From positions 186,001 to 250,000 of the forward strand of contig NZ_FOYI01000002.1 of assembly GCF_900116005.1 (NCBI RefSeq): DNA of 64,000 nucleotides, in the 5' to 3' direction. A model generated the notes under the pieces. The model was not told where the DNA came from, ran no database searches, and worked only from the letters and a program-made list of their open reading frames with translations. Positions 8,562 to 16,288 of the stretch are shown piece after piece. The stretch's first letter is position 1; every line of letters begins with the position of its first letter. This DNA is from Poseidonocella sedimentorum (GTDB lineage Bacteria; Pseudomonadota; Alphaproteobacteria; Rhodobacterales; Rhodobacteraceae). The position numbers and the translations under genes were made by a program.

Positions 8562-9977
8562 TCATATACGAATGTCGAGCCCGTCGCTCAGGGTGCCCTG
8601 AATCGAGACGGGCGTGCCGTCTTCCGCAGCGCCCTCCCCGTCGAGCATGGCAACGGTGGTGGAGTTATTGCCAGCGCCGCCTTCGCGCCCGCCGTCGGAG
8701 CCTGACGCGTCCTCTTCAAAGGTGAAGTTCACGGAGCCAAAGCCCGCGTCGGCAAATTCTTTCTGGAGCGAATCGGCGTGTTTGCGCATGAGATCCGCCG
8801 TCTCCGGCCGATCCGCGCCGATGGATACCTGCAGGCCGGTATCGGTCTGGGTGATGATCATCCGGACATGGCCAAGCTCGGCGGGCTTGAGCGACACTTC
8901 GATCGCCCCTTCCCGCCCATTGCGTACCACTTCGGCAAGCTGCGCCGCGACGTGTTGCGCCGCCACGGGCGCGCGCATCGTCGCTGAGGTTTGCGCGGCC
9001 GCGCTCATCTCGACGCGTTCGGAGACGGGCCCCGACCCTGCGAACACCTCGTCGACCACCGCGAAATCAGTCAATCCCTTGGCCGCTTCCGCCGGAGCAG
9101 CCGCTGCCGACAGCTGGGCCAGGCCGATGCTCTCAAGCGGGGTCGGCGCCGAGGCCCGGATCGCTTGCGGTGTGGCCCTTCGCGTCTCGGTTGCGCGCGG
9201 CGCGACATCCTCGATCGGGGCTTCCGATTCGACCGGCCGCTCGCTTGGTGTCGTCTGGCGTTGCTGTGTCGTCGCCATCTGAACGGTGGCCGTCCCGGCG
9301 GCCTCGGTCTTCACATGTGCGGGCGGCGGCGTGGCTGAATTGGCCGATTGCTGTTCCTTGGCTGCCGCCACCGCGCCCTGCCCGGCCTCATCCACCGCTG
9401 CTGAAAGCACCGTGCGCGATGCTGGTTGCGCGGTCACTGTCTGCTCGACTGCCCTTCGGGTCCGAGAGGCGGCATCTCCGCGCTCCATCCCATTGACAGC
9501 TGCCACCTTCACGGCCACTTCCGTGATCCCCGCGCGCGCATTTGCGTCATTCAGAGGCGCGTTCCGGGGCACGTCCTTCGCCGGCTCCACGTCATCGGTC
9601 GCGGTCGTCTCGACCCCTTCCGCTGGCGCGTCACCACCCAAAGCAGTCTCGGCCGCCCCGGCTTTGGAAACCTGCACGGTTTCAGCGGGCCAGATGGCTA
9701 TCGGACTATCACGCTCCGCCACCTCCGCGCCCGCCGTCTCCTCGCCAGCGACCACAGCGTCAGGATTTTCAGCAACCTCGGCATCGGTCGCGGCCTCGCC
9801 GTCGGCCTGGGCATCTTCGCCGCCCGAGACCTCCTCGACAACCGGCTCCTCGCCGGCGTCCGACCCGAACACATCGGAGAATTCCGCGGCCTTGTCGCCC
9901 TTGGCCTGCGCGGCGCCGGGCGCCGATCCTTTCGGCGCAATTGGCGCAGGAGCTGCCATGGTCTGAACGTTCTGCAT
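8562..9977 (-). CDS. fliK: Flagellar hook-length control protein (FliK-type)
   Basis: Acts as the secreted ruler that sets hook length and switches export specificity at FlhB. The 471 residues show the expected layout: a long, poorly conserved Ala/Glu/Thr-rich region, then a compact Flg_hook domain (about 370-445) with VSLKPAELGHVRM and a downstream beta/alpha region ending FGSVNFTFEED. The ATG at 9977 has a GGAGG site 6 nt upstream. It heads the fliK-flgD unit, divergent from the rod-binding gene. Only the C-terminal domain supports the assignment, which is normal for this family. Confidence 0.85.
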   Translation of the reverse strand: MQNVQTMAAPAPIAPKGSAPGAAQAKGDKAAEFSDVFGSDAGEEPVVEEVSGGEDAQADGEAATDAEVAENPDAVVAGEETAGAEVAERDSPIAIWPAETVQVSKAGAAETALGGDAPAEGVETTATDDVEPAKDVPRNAPLNDANARAGITEVAVKVAAVNGMERGDAASRTRRAVEQTVTAQPASRTVLSAAVDEAGQGAVAAAKEQQSANSATPPPAHVKTEAAGTATVQMATTQQRQTTPSERPVESEAPIEDVAPRATETRRATPQAIRASAPTPLESIGLAQLSAAAAPAEAAKGLTDFAVVDEVFAGSGPVSERVEMSAAAQTSATMRAPVAAQHVAAQLAEVVRNGREGAIEVSLKPAELGHVRMIITQTDTGLQVSIGADRPETADLMRKHADSLQKEFADAGFGSVNFTFEEDASGSDGGREGGAGNNSTTVAMLDGEGAAEDGTPVSIQGTLSDGLDIRI

Positions 9978-10022
9978 CGGGACCTCCGAGTTTCACTCAC
10001 CTCGCTGATAGATGATTCGCGG

Positions 10023-10037
10023 TTACCAATCCTTTAC
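10023..10037. promoter_or_regulatory. CtrA-like site between fliK and the rod-binding gene
   Basis: TTAC-N7-TTAC matches 6 of 8 positions of the CtrA consensus TTAA-N7-TTAA. It is 46-60 bp before fliK and 51-65 bp before the divergent rod-binding gene. A GATTC site (10014-10018) lies 4 bp to its left. Confidence 0.4.
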
Positions 10038-10087
10038 CGACATCGGGTCATGTGGGCCCACGAGCACCATAACAGAGGAAAATCCCA

Positions 10088-10369
10088 ATGGACGCGATGA
10101 TGACAGTGACCGCGGCAACGACCACCGGCAAACCGGCCGAGCAGAACATGCACCTCTTTGAAACGGCGCAGAAATTCGAAAGCGTGTTTCTCGCCGAGAT
10201 GCTGACCTATGCAGGATTCGGGAAAAGTCGGGGGGAGTTTGGCGGTGGAATCGGGGAAGACCAATTCTCCTCGTTGCTCGTCGCGCAACAGGCCGATGCG
10301 ATCGTCGCCGCTGGCGGGATCGGACTGGCGGAAGCCTTGTTTGAAGCCATGGTGGAGCAAAGCCAATGA
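10088..10369 (+). CDS. Rod-binding protein, FlgJ N-terminal type
   Basis: A 93-residue protein matching only the rod-binding half of FlgJ (also called the CheL domain): FESVFLAEMLTYAG followed by QFSSLLVAQQADAIVAAGGIGLAEA. It probably caps or scaffolds the periplasmic rod. There is no muramidase domain; a separate lytic transglycosylase gene at 23847-24602 could supply that activity, a division known in Rhodobacter sphaeroides. A GAGGAAA ribosome-binding site precedes the ATG. Its stop overlaps the start of the FlgN-like gene by 4 bp. Confidence 0.82.
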   Translation: MDAMMTVTAATTTGKPAEQNMHLFETAQKFESVFLAEMLTYAGFGKSRGEFGGGIGEDQFSSLLVAQQADAIVAAGGIGLAEALFEAMVEQSQ

Positions 10370-10719
10370 CTGACGCGACCAATGACATCCTGAGCGATCT
10401 GGATGCGCTACTAAAGACGGAGCGCGATGCGCTCTTGTCGGGCAACCTCGACGCGATCGCCCGGATCACCGAAGAAAAGACCGCTCTGATCGAAGCTCTG
10501 GGCGCTGCGGAGCCGGAGCCGGAGGAGCTCGACGAGATCCGCGCGAAGGTCCGGCGCAATCAGGACATGCTCGCGAGCTCCCTGAAGGGGATTCGTGCCG
10601 TGGCCGAACGGATGAGCGAGCTGCGCCGCGTGCGCAAGGAAATGACGACCTATGATGCCAACGGCCAAAAGACCGTGGTGAAGACGACCTTGTCCGAAAA
10701 GATGGAGCGCCGGGCCTGA
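10366..10719 (+). CDS. FlgN-like flagellar export chaperone
   Basis: Small helical protein of 117 residues. The N-terminal helix LDALLKTERDALLSGNLDAI followed by EEKTALIEAL is typical of FlgN, the chaperone for the hook-filament junction proteins FlgK and FlgL, both encoded at 34-37 kb. The start overlaps the rod-binding gene in an ATGA arrangement, so translation is coupled. The C-terminus is basic. Assignment is from helix pattern and context; confidence is moderate because FlgN sequences diverge widely. Confidence 0.7.
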   Translation: MTDATNDILSDLDALLKTERDALLSGNLDAIARITEEKTALIEALGAAEPEPEELDEIRAKVRRNQDMLASSLKGIRAVAERMSELRRVRKEMTTYDANGQKTVVKTTLSEKMERRA

Positions 10720-10750
10720 CCTCGAAGCGCCACCTTCTATCTCTCTGAAT

Positions 10751-10786
10751 CTGCGGCCCGGCGAAAGCAGGGCCGCAGTTCTTTTT
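10751..10786 (+). terminator. Rho-independent terminator after the FlgN-like gene
   Basis: A perfect 9-bp GC-rich stem, CTGCGGCCC (10751-10759) with GGGCCGCAG (10770-10778), is followed by TTCTTTTT. It closes the rod-binding/FlgN-like operon 31 bp past the stop and insulates the flagellin promoter region. Confidence 0.9.
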
Positions 10787-10944
10787 GGTAAACCCCGCAT
10801 TCACCTTTCGGCCTGCGATTGCGCGATCCCGGACTATAATTTCCCCCGCCGTGGAAACTGTCTGTGTCCCCGATTGCAGATGCCGCGCTTCAAGCCGCCG
10901 CCGGACTGCGACATGTTCAAATCAAGTGATTGATAACACGTGTT

Positions 10945-10959
10945 TTAACAGAGCGTAAA
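10945..10959. promoter_or_regulatory. Distal CtrA-like site upstream of flagellin
   Basis: TTAA-CAGAGCG-TAAA matches 7 of 8 positions of TTAA-N7-TTAA. It is 222-236 bp before the flagellin start, in the 461-bp gap between the FlgN-like gene and fliC. The rest of that gap holds the terminator at 10751, a second site at 11028 and a hairpin-rich leader. Confidence 0.4.
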
Positions 10960-11027
10960 TCTGAACGAACCCTTGCGAAACCAGTGGGTGAGATTGAATA
11001 AAATTATTGGAATGCACCGTCCCAGTC

Positions 11028-11042
11028 TTAGGGCGCTGTTAG
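11028..11042. promoter_or_regulatory. Proximal CtrA-like site upstream of flagellin
   Basis: TTAG-GGCGCTG-TTAG matches 6 of 8 positions of the CtrA consensus. It lies just upstream of the hairpin-rich leader, so a promoter here would leave roughly 100-130 nt of 5' UTR before the flagellin ATG. Confidence 0.35.
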
Positions 11043-11051
11043 CAAATTTCC

Positions 11052-11135
11052 CCCGATAGTCCACAGGCATCCTGTCGGGTGGCGCCGCGAACGAATTCGC
11101 AGCAATGGTCAGAATGACGCCCTGCCTAAAAGGCA
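11052..11135 (+). promoter_or_regulatory. Hairpin-rich flagellin leader
   Basis: Three consecutive stem-loops can form on the plus strand: CCCGATAG/CTGTCGGG (11052-11079, one G-U pair), GCGAA-CGAA-TTCGC (11087-11100) and TGCC-TAAAA-GGCA (11123-11135). They end 45 bp before the flagellin ATG. FlbT, encoded two genes downstream, is known in Caulobacter to act on the flagellin mRNA leader, so this is a plausible target. Function is inferred. Confidence 0.5.
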
Positions 11136-11180
11136 CCGTACTGTAACAAACGCAAAAGCGTTCTTGCTCAAGGAAAAACC

Positions 11181-12461
11181 ATGTCCAGCATTCTGACCAA
11201 CAACAGCGCAATGGTCGCGCTGCAGACCCTCAAGTCGATCAACTCCGACCTCAACAAGACCCAGGAAGTCATCTCCACGGGTAAAGAGGTTGGCTCCGCC
11301 AAAGACAACTCCGCCGTCTGGGCGATCTCCAAAGTCATGGAATCGGACGTCGCCGGTTTTGAAGCCATCTCCGACAGCCTCTCGCTCGGTCAGTCCACCG
11401 TCGCGGTTGCCCGCAACGCGGCCGAGACTGTTGAAGGCCTGCTCGAAGAAGTGAAGACCAAGATCGTCGCCTCGCAAGAAGAGAACGTCGACCGCGACAA
11501 GATCCAGACGGATATCGAAGCGCTTCGCGATCAGATTACCTCCGTTGTTGGCGCCGCCCAGTTCAACGGCCTCAACATGCTGTCCAACACCGACGAAACC
11601 GCCGGTTCGGGCACCGTCAGCATCATGTCCTCGCTTGACCGCGGCGCAGATGGCTCCATCACTGCCGCTGACATCGATGTCCGCAAGCAGGACCTGAGCA
11701 CCCAGGCACAAAGTGTTGACACCGGGGGCACCCGCACCGCCGGTACTGGCGCAATGTCCGTCACGCTGAACGCATCCCAGAGCCTCACCATCGATCTGAG
11801 CAGTGAAACGATCACTGCTGGCGTCGCCTACAGCATCGGCCTCACCGGTACTGACGCAGACGCGAGCGCCTTTACTCCGGCCTCCTACACCACGGCAGCA
11901 ACCGCTACTGGCGCAGCCAACATTGCCTATGTTGCCCGTGACGGTGACACCGGCGCAGACGTGGCAGACGCTCTCGCGGCGGCATATACCGAGTATGCGG
12001 CAGAAAACAGCCTCGACACCGACGTTCTGAACATCACGTCTTCGGGCGGCGTTCTGACCGCAACGTCGACCGTCACTGACGGCACCGACACCATCGGCGT
12101 GACTGTCGACACCGTGGCGGGCGACAACGTGATCGGCGGCGGCCTTGCGGCTCTCGCAGATATCGACGTGACCGACAGCGATGGCGCCGAAGCTGCTCTG
12201 GCCTCGATCGAAAACCTGATCCAGTCCTCGATCGACAGCGCCGCGGCTCTGGGTTCGGCCGAAAAACGCGTTGGCATCCAGAACGACTTCGTCGGCAAGC
12301 TGACCGACTCGCTGAAGTCCGGGATCGGCTCGCTCGTCGACGCCGACATGGAAGAGACCTCCGCACGTCTGCAAGCCCTCCAGGTGCAGCAGCAGCTCGG
12401 TGTGCAGTCGCTCTCCATCGCCAACCAGGCGCCGCAGACGATCCTGTCGCTCTTCCGTTAA
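11181..12461 (+). CDS. fliC: Flagellin
   Basis: Filament subunit of 426 residues. The N-terminal coiled-coil D0/D1 region starts MSSILTNNSAMVALQTL and includes VISTGKEVGSAKDNSAVWAI; the C-terminal D1/D0 region includes RVGIQNDFVGKLTDSL and ends APQTILSLFR. The middle (about 140-330) is rich in Ala, Thr, Gly and Asp and is the variable surface domain. There are very few basic residues there, as in other secreted surface proteins. AAGGAAA precedes the ATG. Followed by a hairpin, flaF and flbT, the typical alphaproteobacterial arrangement. Only one flagellin gene is visible. Confidence 0.96.
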   Translation: MSSILTNNSAMVALQTLKSINSDLNKTQEVISTGKEVGSAKDNSAVWAISKVMESDVAGFEAISDSLSLGQSTVAVARNAAETVEGLLEEVKTKIVASQEENVDRDKIQTDIEALRDQITSVVGAAQFNGLNMLSNTDETAGSGTVSIMSSLDRGADGSITAADIDVRKQDLSTQAQSVDTGGTRTAGTGAMSVTLNASQSLTIDLSSETITAGVAYSIGLTGTDADASAFTPASYTTAATATGAANIAYVARDGDTGADVADALAAAYTEYAAENSLDTDVLNITSSGGVLTATSTVTDGTDTIGVTVDTVAGDNVIGGGLAALADIDVTDSDGAEAALASIENLIQSSIDSAAALGSAEKRVGIQNDFVGKLTDSLKSGIGSLVDADMEETSARLQALQVQQQLGVQSLSIANQAPQTILSLFR

Positions 12462-12471
12462 TGACGGCTTC

Positions 12472-12503
12472 ACTGGGGCGCGTGCTGACCGCCGCGCCCC
12501 AGT
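12472..12503 (+). terminator. Strong hairpin between flagellin and flaF
   Basis: A perfect 11-bp stem, ACTGGGGCGCG (12472-12482) with CGCGCCCCAGT (12493-12503), begins 10 bp after the flagellin stop. No T tract follows. It may act as a partial terminator or protect the flagellin message from 3' decay, giving more flagellin than FlaF/FlbT. Confidence 0.6.
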
Positions 12504-12557
12504 AACCCCACCGCTGCAAAACGCAGCACAACGCTCCGCGTAACGGAAGGAAATGAC

Positions 12558-12935
12558 GTGAACGCGCAAAACCTGGCGAAAAGTGCCTATTCCACCACCG
12601 CGCCGATCCGCACCGATCGCGCCACCGAATATCAGGCCTTCGCGCGGATCACGAGCCGCATGAAAGCCGCAAGCGAAGGTCGGGGCCGCCGTATCAAGGC
12701 CATTGCCCAGACCATCCATGAGAACCGCAAACTCTGGAAAATCCTCACGATCGACCTGGTGGATGAGAACAACAAGCTCCCGGACCAGCTTCGCGCTCAA
12801 CTTCTCTACCTCGCGGACTTCACAAATCAGCACAGCAGCAAAGTTCTCAGCGGTGAAGGCAAGATGGATATCCTCATCGAGATCAACACTGCCGTGATGC
12901 GCGGACTGCGCGGGACCCAGGAGCCAACCACATGA
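12558..12935 (+). CDS. flaF: Flagellar biosynthesis regulator FlaF
   Basis: FlaF is a small alphaproteobacterial protein needed for flagellin translation or secretion. The 125-residue product contains the family pattern AYSTTAPIRTDRATEYQAF near the N-terminus and ENRKLWKILTIDLVDENNKLP in the centre. The start is a GTG at 12558 with a GGAAGGA site 7 nt upstream. Its end overlaps the flbT start by 4 bp (ATGA), indicating coupled translation of the two flagellin regulators. Confidence 0.92.
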   Translation: MNAQNLAKSAYSTTAPIRTDRATEYQAFARITSRMKAASEGRGRRIKAIAQTIHENRKLWKILTIDLVDENNKLPDQLRAQLLYLADFTNQHSSKVLSGEGKMDILIEINTAVMRGLRGTQEPTT

Positions 12936-13336
12936 GCGGCCTCGTACTCAAACTCAGCCCCAAAGAGCGCGTCCTGATCAATGGCGCGGTCATCGAGAAC
13001 GGGGATCGGCGCAGCCGGCTCTCCATCGTCACACCCAACGCCAACATCCTGCGCCTTCGGGATGCGATCCACCCGCAGGACGCCAACACCCCGGTGCGCC
13101 GCCTGTGCTACGTCGCCCAGCTTGTTCTTTCTGGCGATGCCGATCCCGAAGACGGCCACAAGCAGCTGCAACGCGGTGTCGAGCAGATGCGTCAGGTCTT
13201 CATCGACCCCGAAAGCCGCGCTTATCTCGATCAGGCCAGCGAGAATATCTCGGACGAGAAGTACTATCAGGCGCTCAAGGCGCTGCGTGCCCTGCTTCCG
13301 ATCGAAGACGCGCTGTTCAAACGCGCCGCAGAGTAA
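12932..13336 (+). CDS. flbT: Flagellar biosynthesis repressor FlbT
   Basis: FlbT regulates flagellin post-transcriptionally; in Caulobacter it acts on the flagellin mRNA leader. The 134 residues match the family: LKLSPKERVLINGAVIENGDR, then TPNANILRLRDAI, and a helical C-terminus with ALKALRALLPIE. It is translationally coupled to flaF. Hairpins follow its stop before the convergent fliI gene. The leader hairpins upstream of fliC (11052-11135) are its likely target, by inference. Confidence 0.92.
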   Translation: MSGLVLKLSPKERVLINGAVIENGDRRSRLSIVTPNANILRLRDAIHPQDANTPVRRLCYVAQLVLSGDADPEDGHKQLQRGVEQMRQVFIDPESRAYLDQASENISDEKYYQALKALRALLPIEDALFKRAAE

Positions 13337-13459
13337 GCCTCCGGCCCCGGCCGGAGACCGTAACGAGTTGATCTCGGTCTCAATTTTCAGTTTCAGAGGC
13401 AGCAAACGCGCCCGTCAGAGGCCGATGCTATCAGAGTAACGCAGGGCAGATACGCCCTG

Positions 13460-13493
13460 ATCCCCGGCTGCGGTTCAGTCCGGGGATTTCGTT
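13460..13493 (+). terminator. Terminator downstream of flbT
   Basis: A perfect 8-bp stem ATCCCCGG (13460-13467) with CCGGGGAT (13480-13487), followed by TTCGTTT. It lies between the convergent flbT and fliI genes. A second GC-rich hairpin, CTCCGGCC/GGCCGGAG, sits immediately after the flbT stop at 13339-13356. Confidence 0.7.
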
Positions 13494-13517
13494 TGTCCGG
13501 CTGGGGCCGAGGCGAAC

Positions 13518-14837
13518 CTATTTACCAGGCAAAACGCGGGACAACCGCGCAAAACTCGCCTTTGTGTCGTGCGGTTCGGGTTCGGAAATGAAGCTGTCGA
13601 GCCGCGGCCAGGCTTCGATCGCCTGATCCAGCTGCGGATCGCTACCCCGATTGTAGAGACCCGAGCGCACCATCATTTCCGATTTCTCATAGCTCCCGAG
13701 CATCCGGCGGGCGGCCGAGATCAGCGCGTTTTCTTCATCCGTCGCCGCCATCGGCAAGCTTCTCGAGACCGATTTCGACAGATCGATCGCCGGGTATCGA
13801 CCCCGCTCGGCGATCTCGCGCGACAAAATGACATGGCCGTCGAGCACCCCGCGCAGAATGTCGGCGATGGGCTCCTCCATATCCGAACCCGCTACGAGCA
13901 CCGAGAAGATCGCGGTGATCATGCCGCACCCCTCTTCCCCCGGCCCGGCCCGCTCGCACAGCGAGGTGATCGTATGCGCCGTCGAAGCTGGGTAGCCGCG
14001 CAAGCTGGCGTCCTCCCCGGCGGCGACCGAAATCTCGCGATGTGCCTCGGCGAAGCGCGTGATTGAATCTGCGAGAAACAAGACGTTCTTGCCTTGATCG
14101 CGGAAGTGTTCGGCCACTGACATCGCGGTCCAGGCGCAGCGCCGGCGCGTGAGAGGCGAGCGGTCCGAAGTAGCGGCGACCACGACGGATCTCCGCATCC
14201 CTTCGGGGCCAAGCACGTTGTCCACGAACTCACGAACCTCCCGCCCACGCTCACCAACGAGAGCGATCACAACGACTTCGGCATCCATGTTCCGCGCGAG
14301 CGTCGCAAGGAGCGAGGATTTCCCGACGCCCGACCCGGCGAACAGACCAAGGCGCTGGCCCTCGACGATGGGCAGCATGGTGTTGAAAATCGCCATCCCG
14401 GTTTCCAGCCGGGCGCCAAGGGGGCGGCGGCGAGAGGGCGCGGGCGGTTGCGCGCGCAGCGGGCTGGCAACGGGACCAGGCAGAAGCGGATGACCGTCGA
14501 GCGGCACGCCATAGGGATCGACGAGGCGCCCGAGCCAGCCCTCATGCGGCGCGATGCCGGGGTCAGGCCGCAGGATCACACGATCACCAAGGGCAACGCC
14601 GTGGACCGCCGCGTCGGGCAGCATCACCAGTGTCGCGCCGCCCAGCCGGATGACTTCGCCGCCGATCTTGGATCCGTCACGCAGGTGGATCTGCAACAGA
14701 TCGCCCACGCGCGCATGGCGCGAAAGCCCGGCCACGTGAAGCGTTCCGCCGTCAACCGCTGCGACACGGCCCACCGGAAAACTAGACCGCATCGATGCGA
14801 GCTGCGCCGAGAAGGCCTCGAGAGAACGTCCTGCCAT
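13518..14837 (-). CDS. fliI: Flagellum-specific ATPase FliI
   Basis: Export ATPase of the flagellar type III apparatus, related to the F1-ATPase beta subunit. The 439 residues include Walker A in GLFAGSGVGKSSLL, ALVGERGREVREFV, and the region TTDR-like ATSDRSPLTRR with DSITRFAEAHREI. The start at 14837 is chosen over one five codons upstream because a GAGGAG site lies 7 nt before it. It is divergent from flgB, and its upstream region holds a CtrA-like site. FliH is encoded at 31.3 kb; no clear fliJ was found. Confidence 0.95.
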   Translation of the reverse strand: MAGRSLEAFSAQLASMRSSFPVGRVAAVDGGTLHVAGLSRHARVGDLLQIHLRDGSKIGGEVIRLGGATLVMLPDAAVHGVALGDRVILRPDPGIAPHEGWLGRLVDPYGVPLDGHPLLPGPVASPLRAQPPAPSRRRPLGARLETGMAIFNTMLPIVEGQRLGLFAGSGVGKSSLLATLARNMDAEVVVIALVGERGREVREFVDNVLGPEGMRRSVVVAATSDRSPLTRRRCAWTAMSVAEHFRDQGKNVLFLADSITRFAEAHREISVAAGEDASLRGYPASTAHTITSLCERAGPGEEGCGMITAIFSVLVAGSDMEEPIADILRGVLDGHVILSREIAERGRYPAIDLSKSVSRSLPMAATDEENALISAARRMLGSYEKSEMMVRSGLYNRGSDPQLDQAIEAWPRLDSFISEPEPHDTKASFARLSRVLPGK

Positions 14838-14885
14838 TTCACAGCTCCTCAACGTTTCTGAAAACGGTTTCTAAAGGAATCACAG

Positions 14886-14900
14886 TTAAGCCTTAGTTGA
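14886..14900. promoter_or_regulatory. CtrA-like site between fliI and flgB
   Basis: TTAA-GCCTTAG-TTGA matches 7 of 8 positions of TTAA-N7-TTAA. It is 49-63 bp upstream of fliI and 24-38 bp upstream of flgB. A GAATC site (14877-14881) lies exactly 4 bp to its left, the same offset as at 10014/10023. Confidence 0.5.
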
Positions 14901-14923
14901 AATCAATCGAGGGAGAAGCCCCG

Positions 14924-15313
14924 ATGCATGACACGCTCAAAGTGTTTCGTCTTGCTCATGCGATGGCAACCCATGCCGGAACCACACAGTCGGTCATCTC
15001 GACCAACGTGGCCAATGCCGACACGCCTGGGTTCAAGGCCAAGAAAACAACGCCTTTCGAGGTCCACGCCGAAGGTGCGGGCAGCGGTTTCGTCGCCCGT
15101 GCGACACGTGCCCAGCATTTCGGAAGCGCCGCGAACAGCGGAGAGGCGCAGATCGTCGAAGACGAAAACGGCGCCAATTCCCTCAATGATAACAACGTCG
15201 TCATCGAGCTCGAAATGCTCAAGGCCGTCGAGGCCAACCGCCAACACGAGCGCGCACTGAGCATTTACCGTCACGGCATGTCCGTGATTCGCAGCTCAAT
15301 TGGCCGCGGTTGA
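14924..15313 (+). CDS. flgB: Flagellar basal-body rod protein FlgB
   Basis: Proximal rod subunit in the periplasm, 129 residues. It shows the rod-protein N-terminal pattern STNVANADTPGFKAKK and the C-terminal helix VVIELEMLKAVEANRQHERALS. The ATG at 14924 is preceded by GGGAG; an upstream TTG in the same frame lacks support. It is the first gene of a long plus-strand run flgB-flgC-fliE-fliQ-flgF-flgG-flgA-flgH-fliL-like. The flgC start follows 11 bp after its stop. Confidence 0.92.
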   Translation: MHDTLKVFRLAHAMATHAGTTQSVISTNVANADTPGFKAKKTTPFEVHAEGAGSGFVARATRAQHFGSAANSGEAQIVEDENGANSLNDNNVVIELEMLKAVEANRQHERALSIYRHGMSVIRSSIGRG

Positions 15314-15324
15314 GGAGCGCCCCG

Positions 15325-15714
15325 ATGAGCGATTTCAGCAACGCCCTCTCCGTCACCGCCAGCGGCCTGAAAGCCCAGGCCACGCGGCTTCAACATGTCT
15401 CGGAAAACATCGCCAACGCCGACACGCCCGGCTACCGGCGCAAGACCGTCAGCTTCGAGACCGTCGCGGGACAGGCGGGCGATCCGTCTGTCGAGACCGG
15501 CCCCGTCAAGCTGGATCGGCGCGAGCTGCCCGATATTTTCGACCCGGCCCATCCGCTTGCCGATGGCAACGGATACTACAAAGGGTCCAACGTCGATCTG
15601 CTCGTTGAAATCGCCGACGCACGCGAGGCGCAACGCAGTTACGACGCCAACCTCAAGATGTTTGAACAAGTCCGCCAGATGTCCTCCGGACTGATGGATC
15701 TACTACGTCGATAA
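15325..15714 (+). CDS. flgC: Flagellar basal-body rod protein FlgC
   Basis: Proximal rod subunit of 129 residues. The N-terminus MSDFSNALSVTASGLKAQ and the signature SENIANADTPGYRRK are typical of FlgC, and the C-terminus has the conserved EAQRSYDANLKMFEQ helix. The ATG at 15325 follows a GAGGAG site that overlaps the flgB stop. Gene order flgB-flgC-fliE is conserved across most flagellated bacteria. Confidence 0.94.
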   Translation: MSDFSNALSVTASGLKAQATRLQHVSENIANADTPGYRRKTVSFETVAGQAGDPSVETGPVKLDRRELPDIFDPAHPLADGNGYYKGSNVDLLVEIADAREAQRSYDANLKMFEQVRQMSSGLMDLLRR

Positions 15715-15726
15715 GGAGAATCCTTG

Positions 15727-16017
15727 ATGACTTTGACCGCGCTGAATGCCGCGAAACAATACCAGTCCCTGCGCCCCGCGACGACACCGCAGCCGGGCGG
15801 AGAGGGGGCTGTCCAGACCGCCGTAAACGCGGCGAAGGACTTCGCGGAAACCCTCGCCATGAGCGAGACCGAATCGGTCCGCGCCATGAGCGGCGACGGC
15901 GATCCGCACAAGCTCGTCCATGCGCTGGCCCAGACCGAGCTCGCTGTCGAAACCGCCGTTGCGGTCCGCGACAAGGTGGTCGAGGCCTACCAGGAAATCC
16001 TGCGGATGCCGGTCTGA
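15727..16017 (+). CDS. fliE: Flagellar hook-basal body complex protein FliE
   Basis: FliE joins the MS ring to the proximal rod. The 96-residue product is helical, with the family feature DPHKLVHALAQTELAVETAVAVRDKVVEAYQEI split here as HKLVHALAQTELAVE then AVRDKVVEAYQEILRM. It starts at the ATG at 15727, 8 nt after AAGGAG. An adjacent in-frame TTG at 15724 is less likely. It ends 3 bp before fliQ. Confidence 0.9.
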   Translation: MTLTALNAAKQYQSLRPATTPQPGGEGAVQTAVNAAKDFAETLAMSETESVRAMSGDGDPHKLVHALAQTELAVETAVAVRDKVVEAYQEILRMPV

Positions 16018-16020
16018 CCC

Positions 16021-16287
16021 ATGGAAGAGGCAGTATTCTTCGACACCCTGCGTGAGGGGCTCTGGATCGGCGTGACGATCTCGATCCCGATCCTCACCGT
16101 GGCGCTCGTCGCCGGTCTGACGGTCGGCCTGTTTCAGGCGCTGACGTCGATTCAGGAAATGACGCTCACCTTCGTGCCGAAACTCGCTGCCATCGTCGCT
16201 GTCTTCTGGCTGACCATGGGGTTCATGACCGAACGCCTCGTCAGCTTTTTCCAAACCACCATCCTCACCCAAGTGATCGGAGGCTGA
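16021..16287 (+). CDS. fliQ: Flagellar export gate protein FliQ
   Basis: Small inner-membrane component of the FliPQR export gate. The 88 residues contain two hydrophobic helices (about 16-38 and 52-74) with the family motif LFQALTSIQEMTLTFVPK between them. It is separated from fliP (32.2 kb) and fliR (21 kb), which lie in other operons of the same island. It is 3 bp after fliE and 1 bp before flgF, so it is within the rod operon. Confidence 0.95.
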   Translation: MEEAVFFDTLREGLWIGVTISIPILTVALVAGLTVGLFQALTSIQEMTLTFVPKLAAIVAVFWLTMGFMTERLVSFFQTTILTQVIGG

Positions 16288-16288
16288 T

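Noticed and set aside
10787-11180. Sigma-28 or sigma-54 promoter before flagellin
   Set aside because: No convincing TAAA-N15-GCCGATAA or TGGCAC-N5-TTGC match was found; the CCCGATAG word lacks a partner at the correct spacing.
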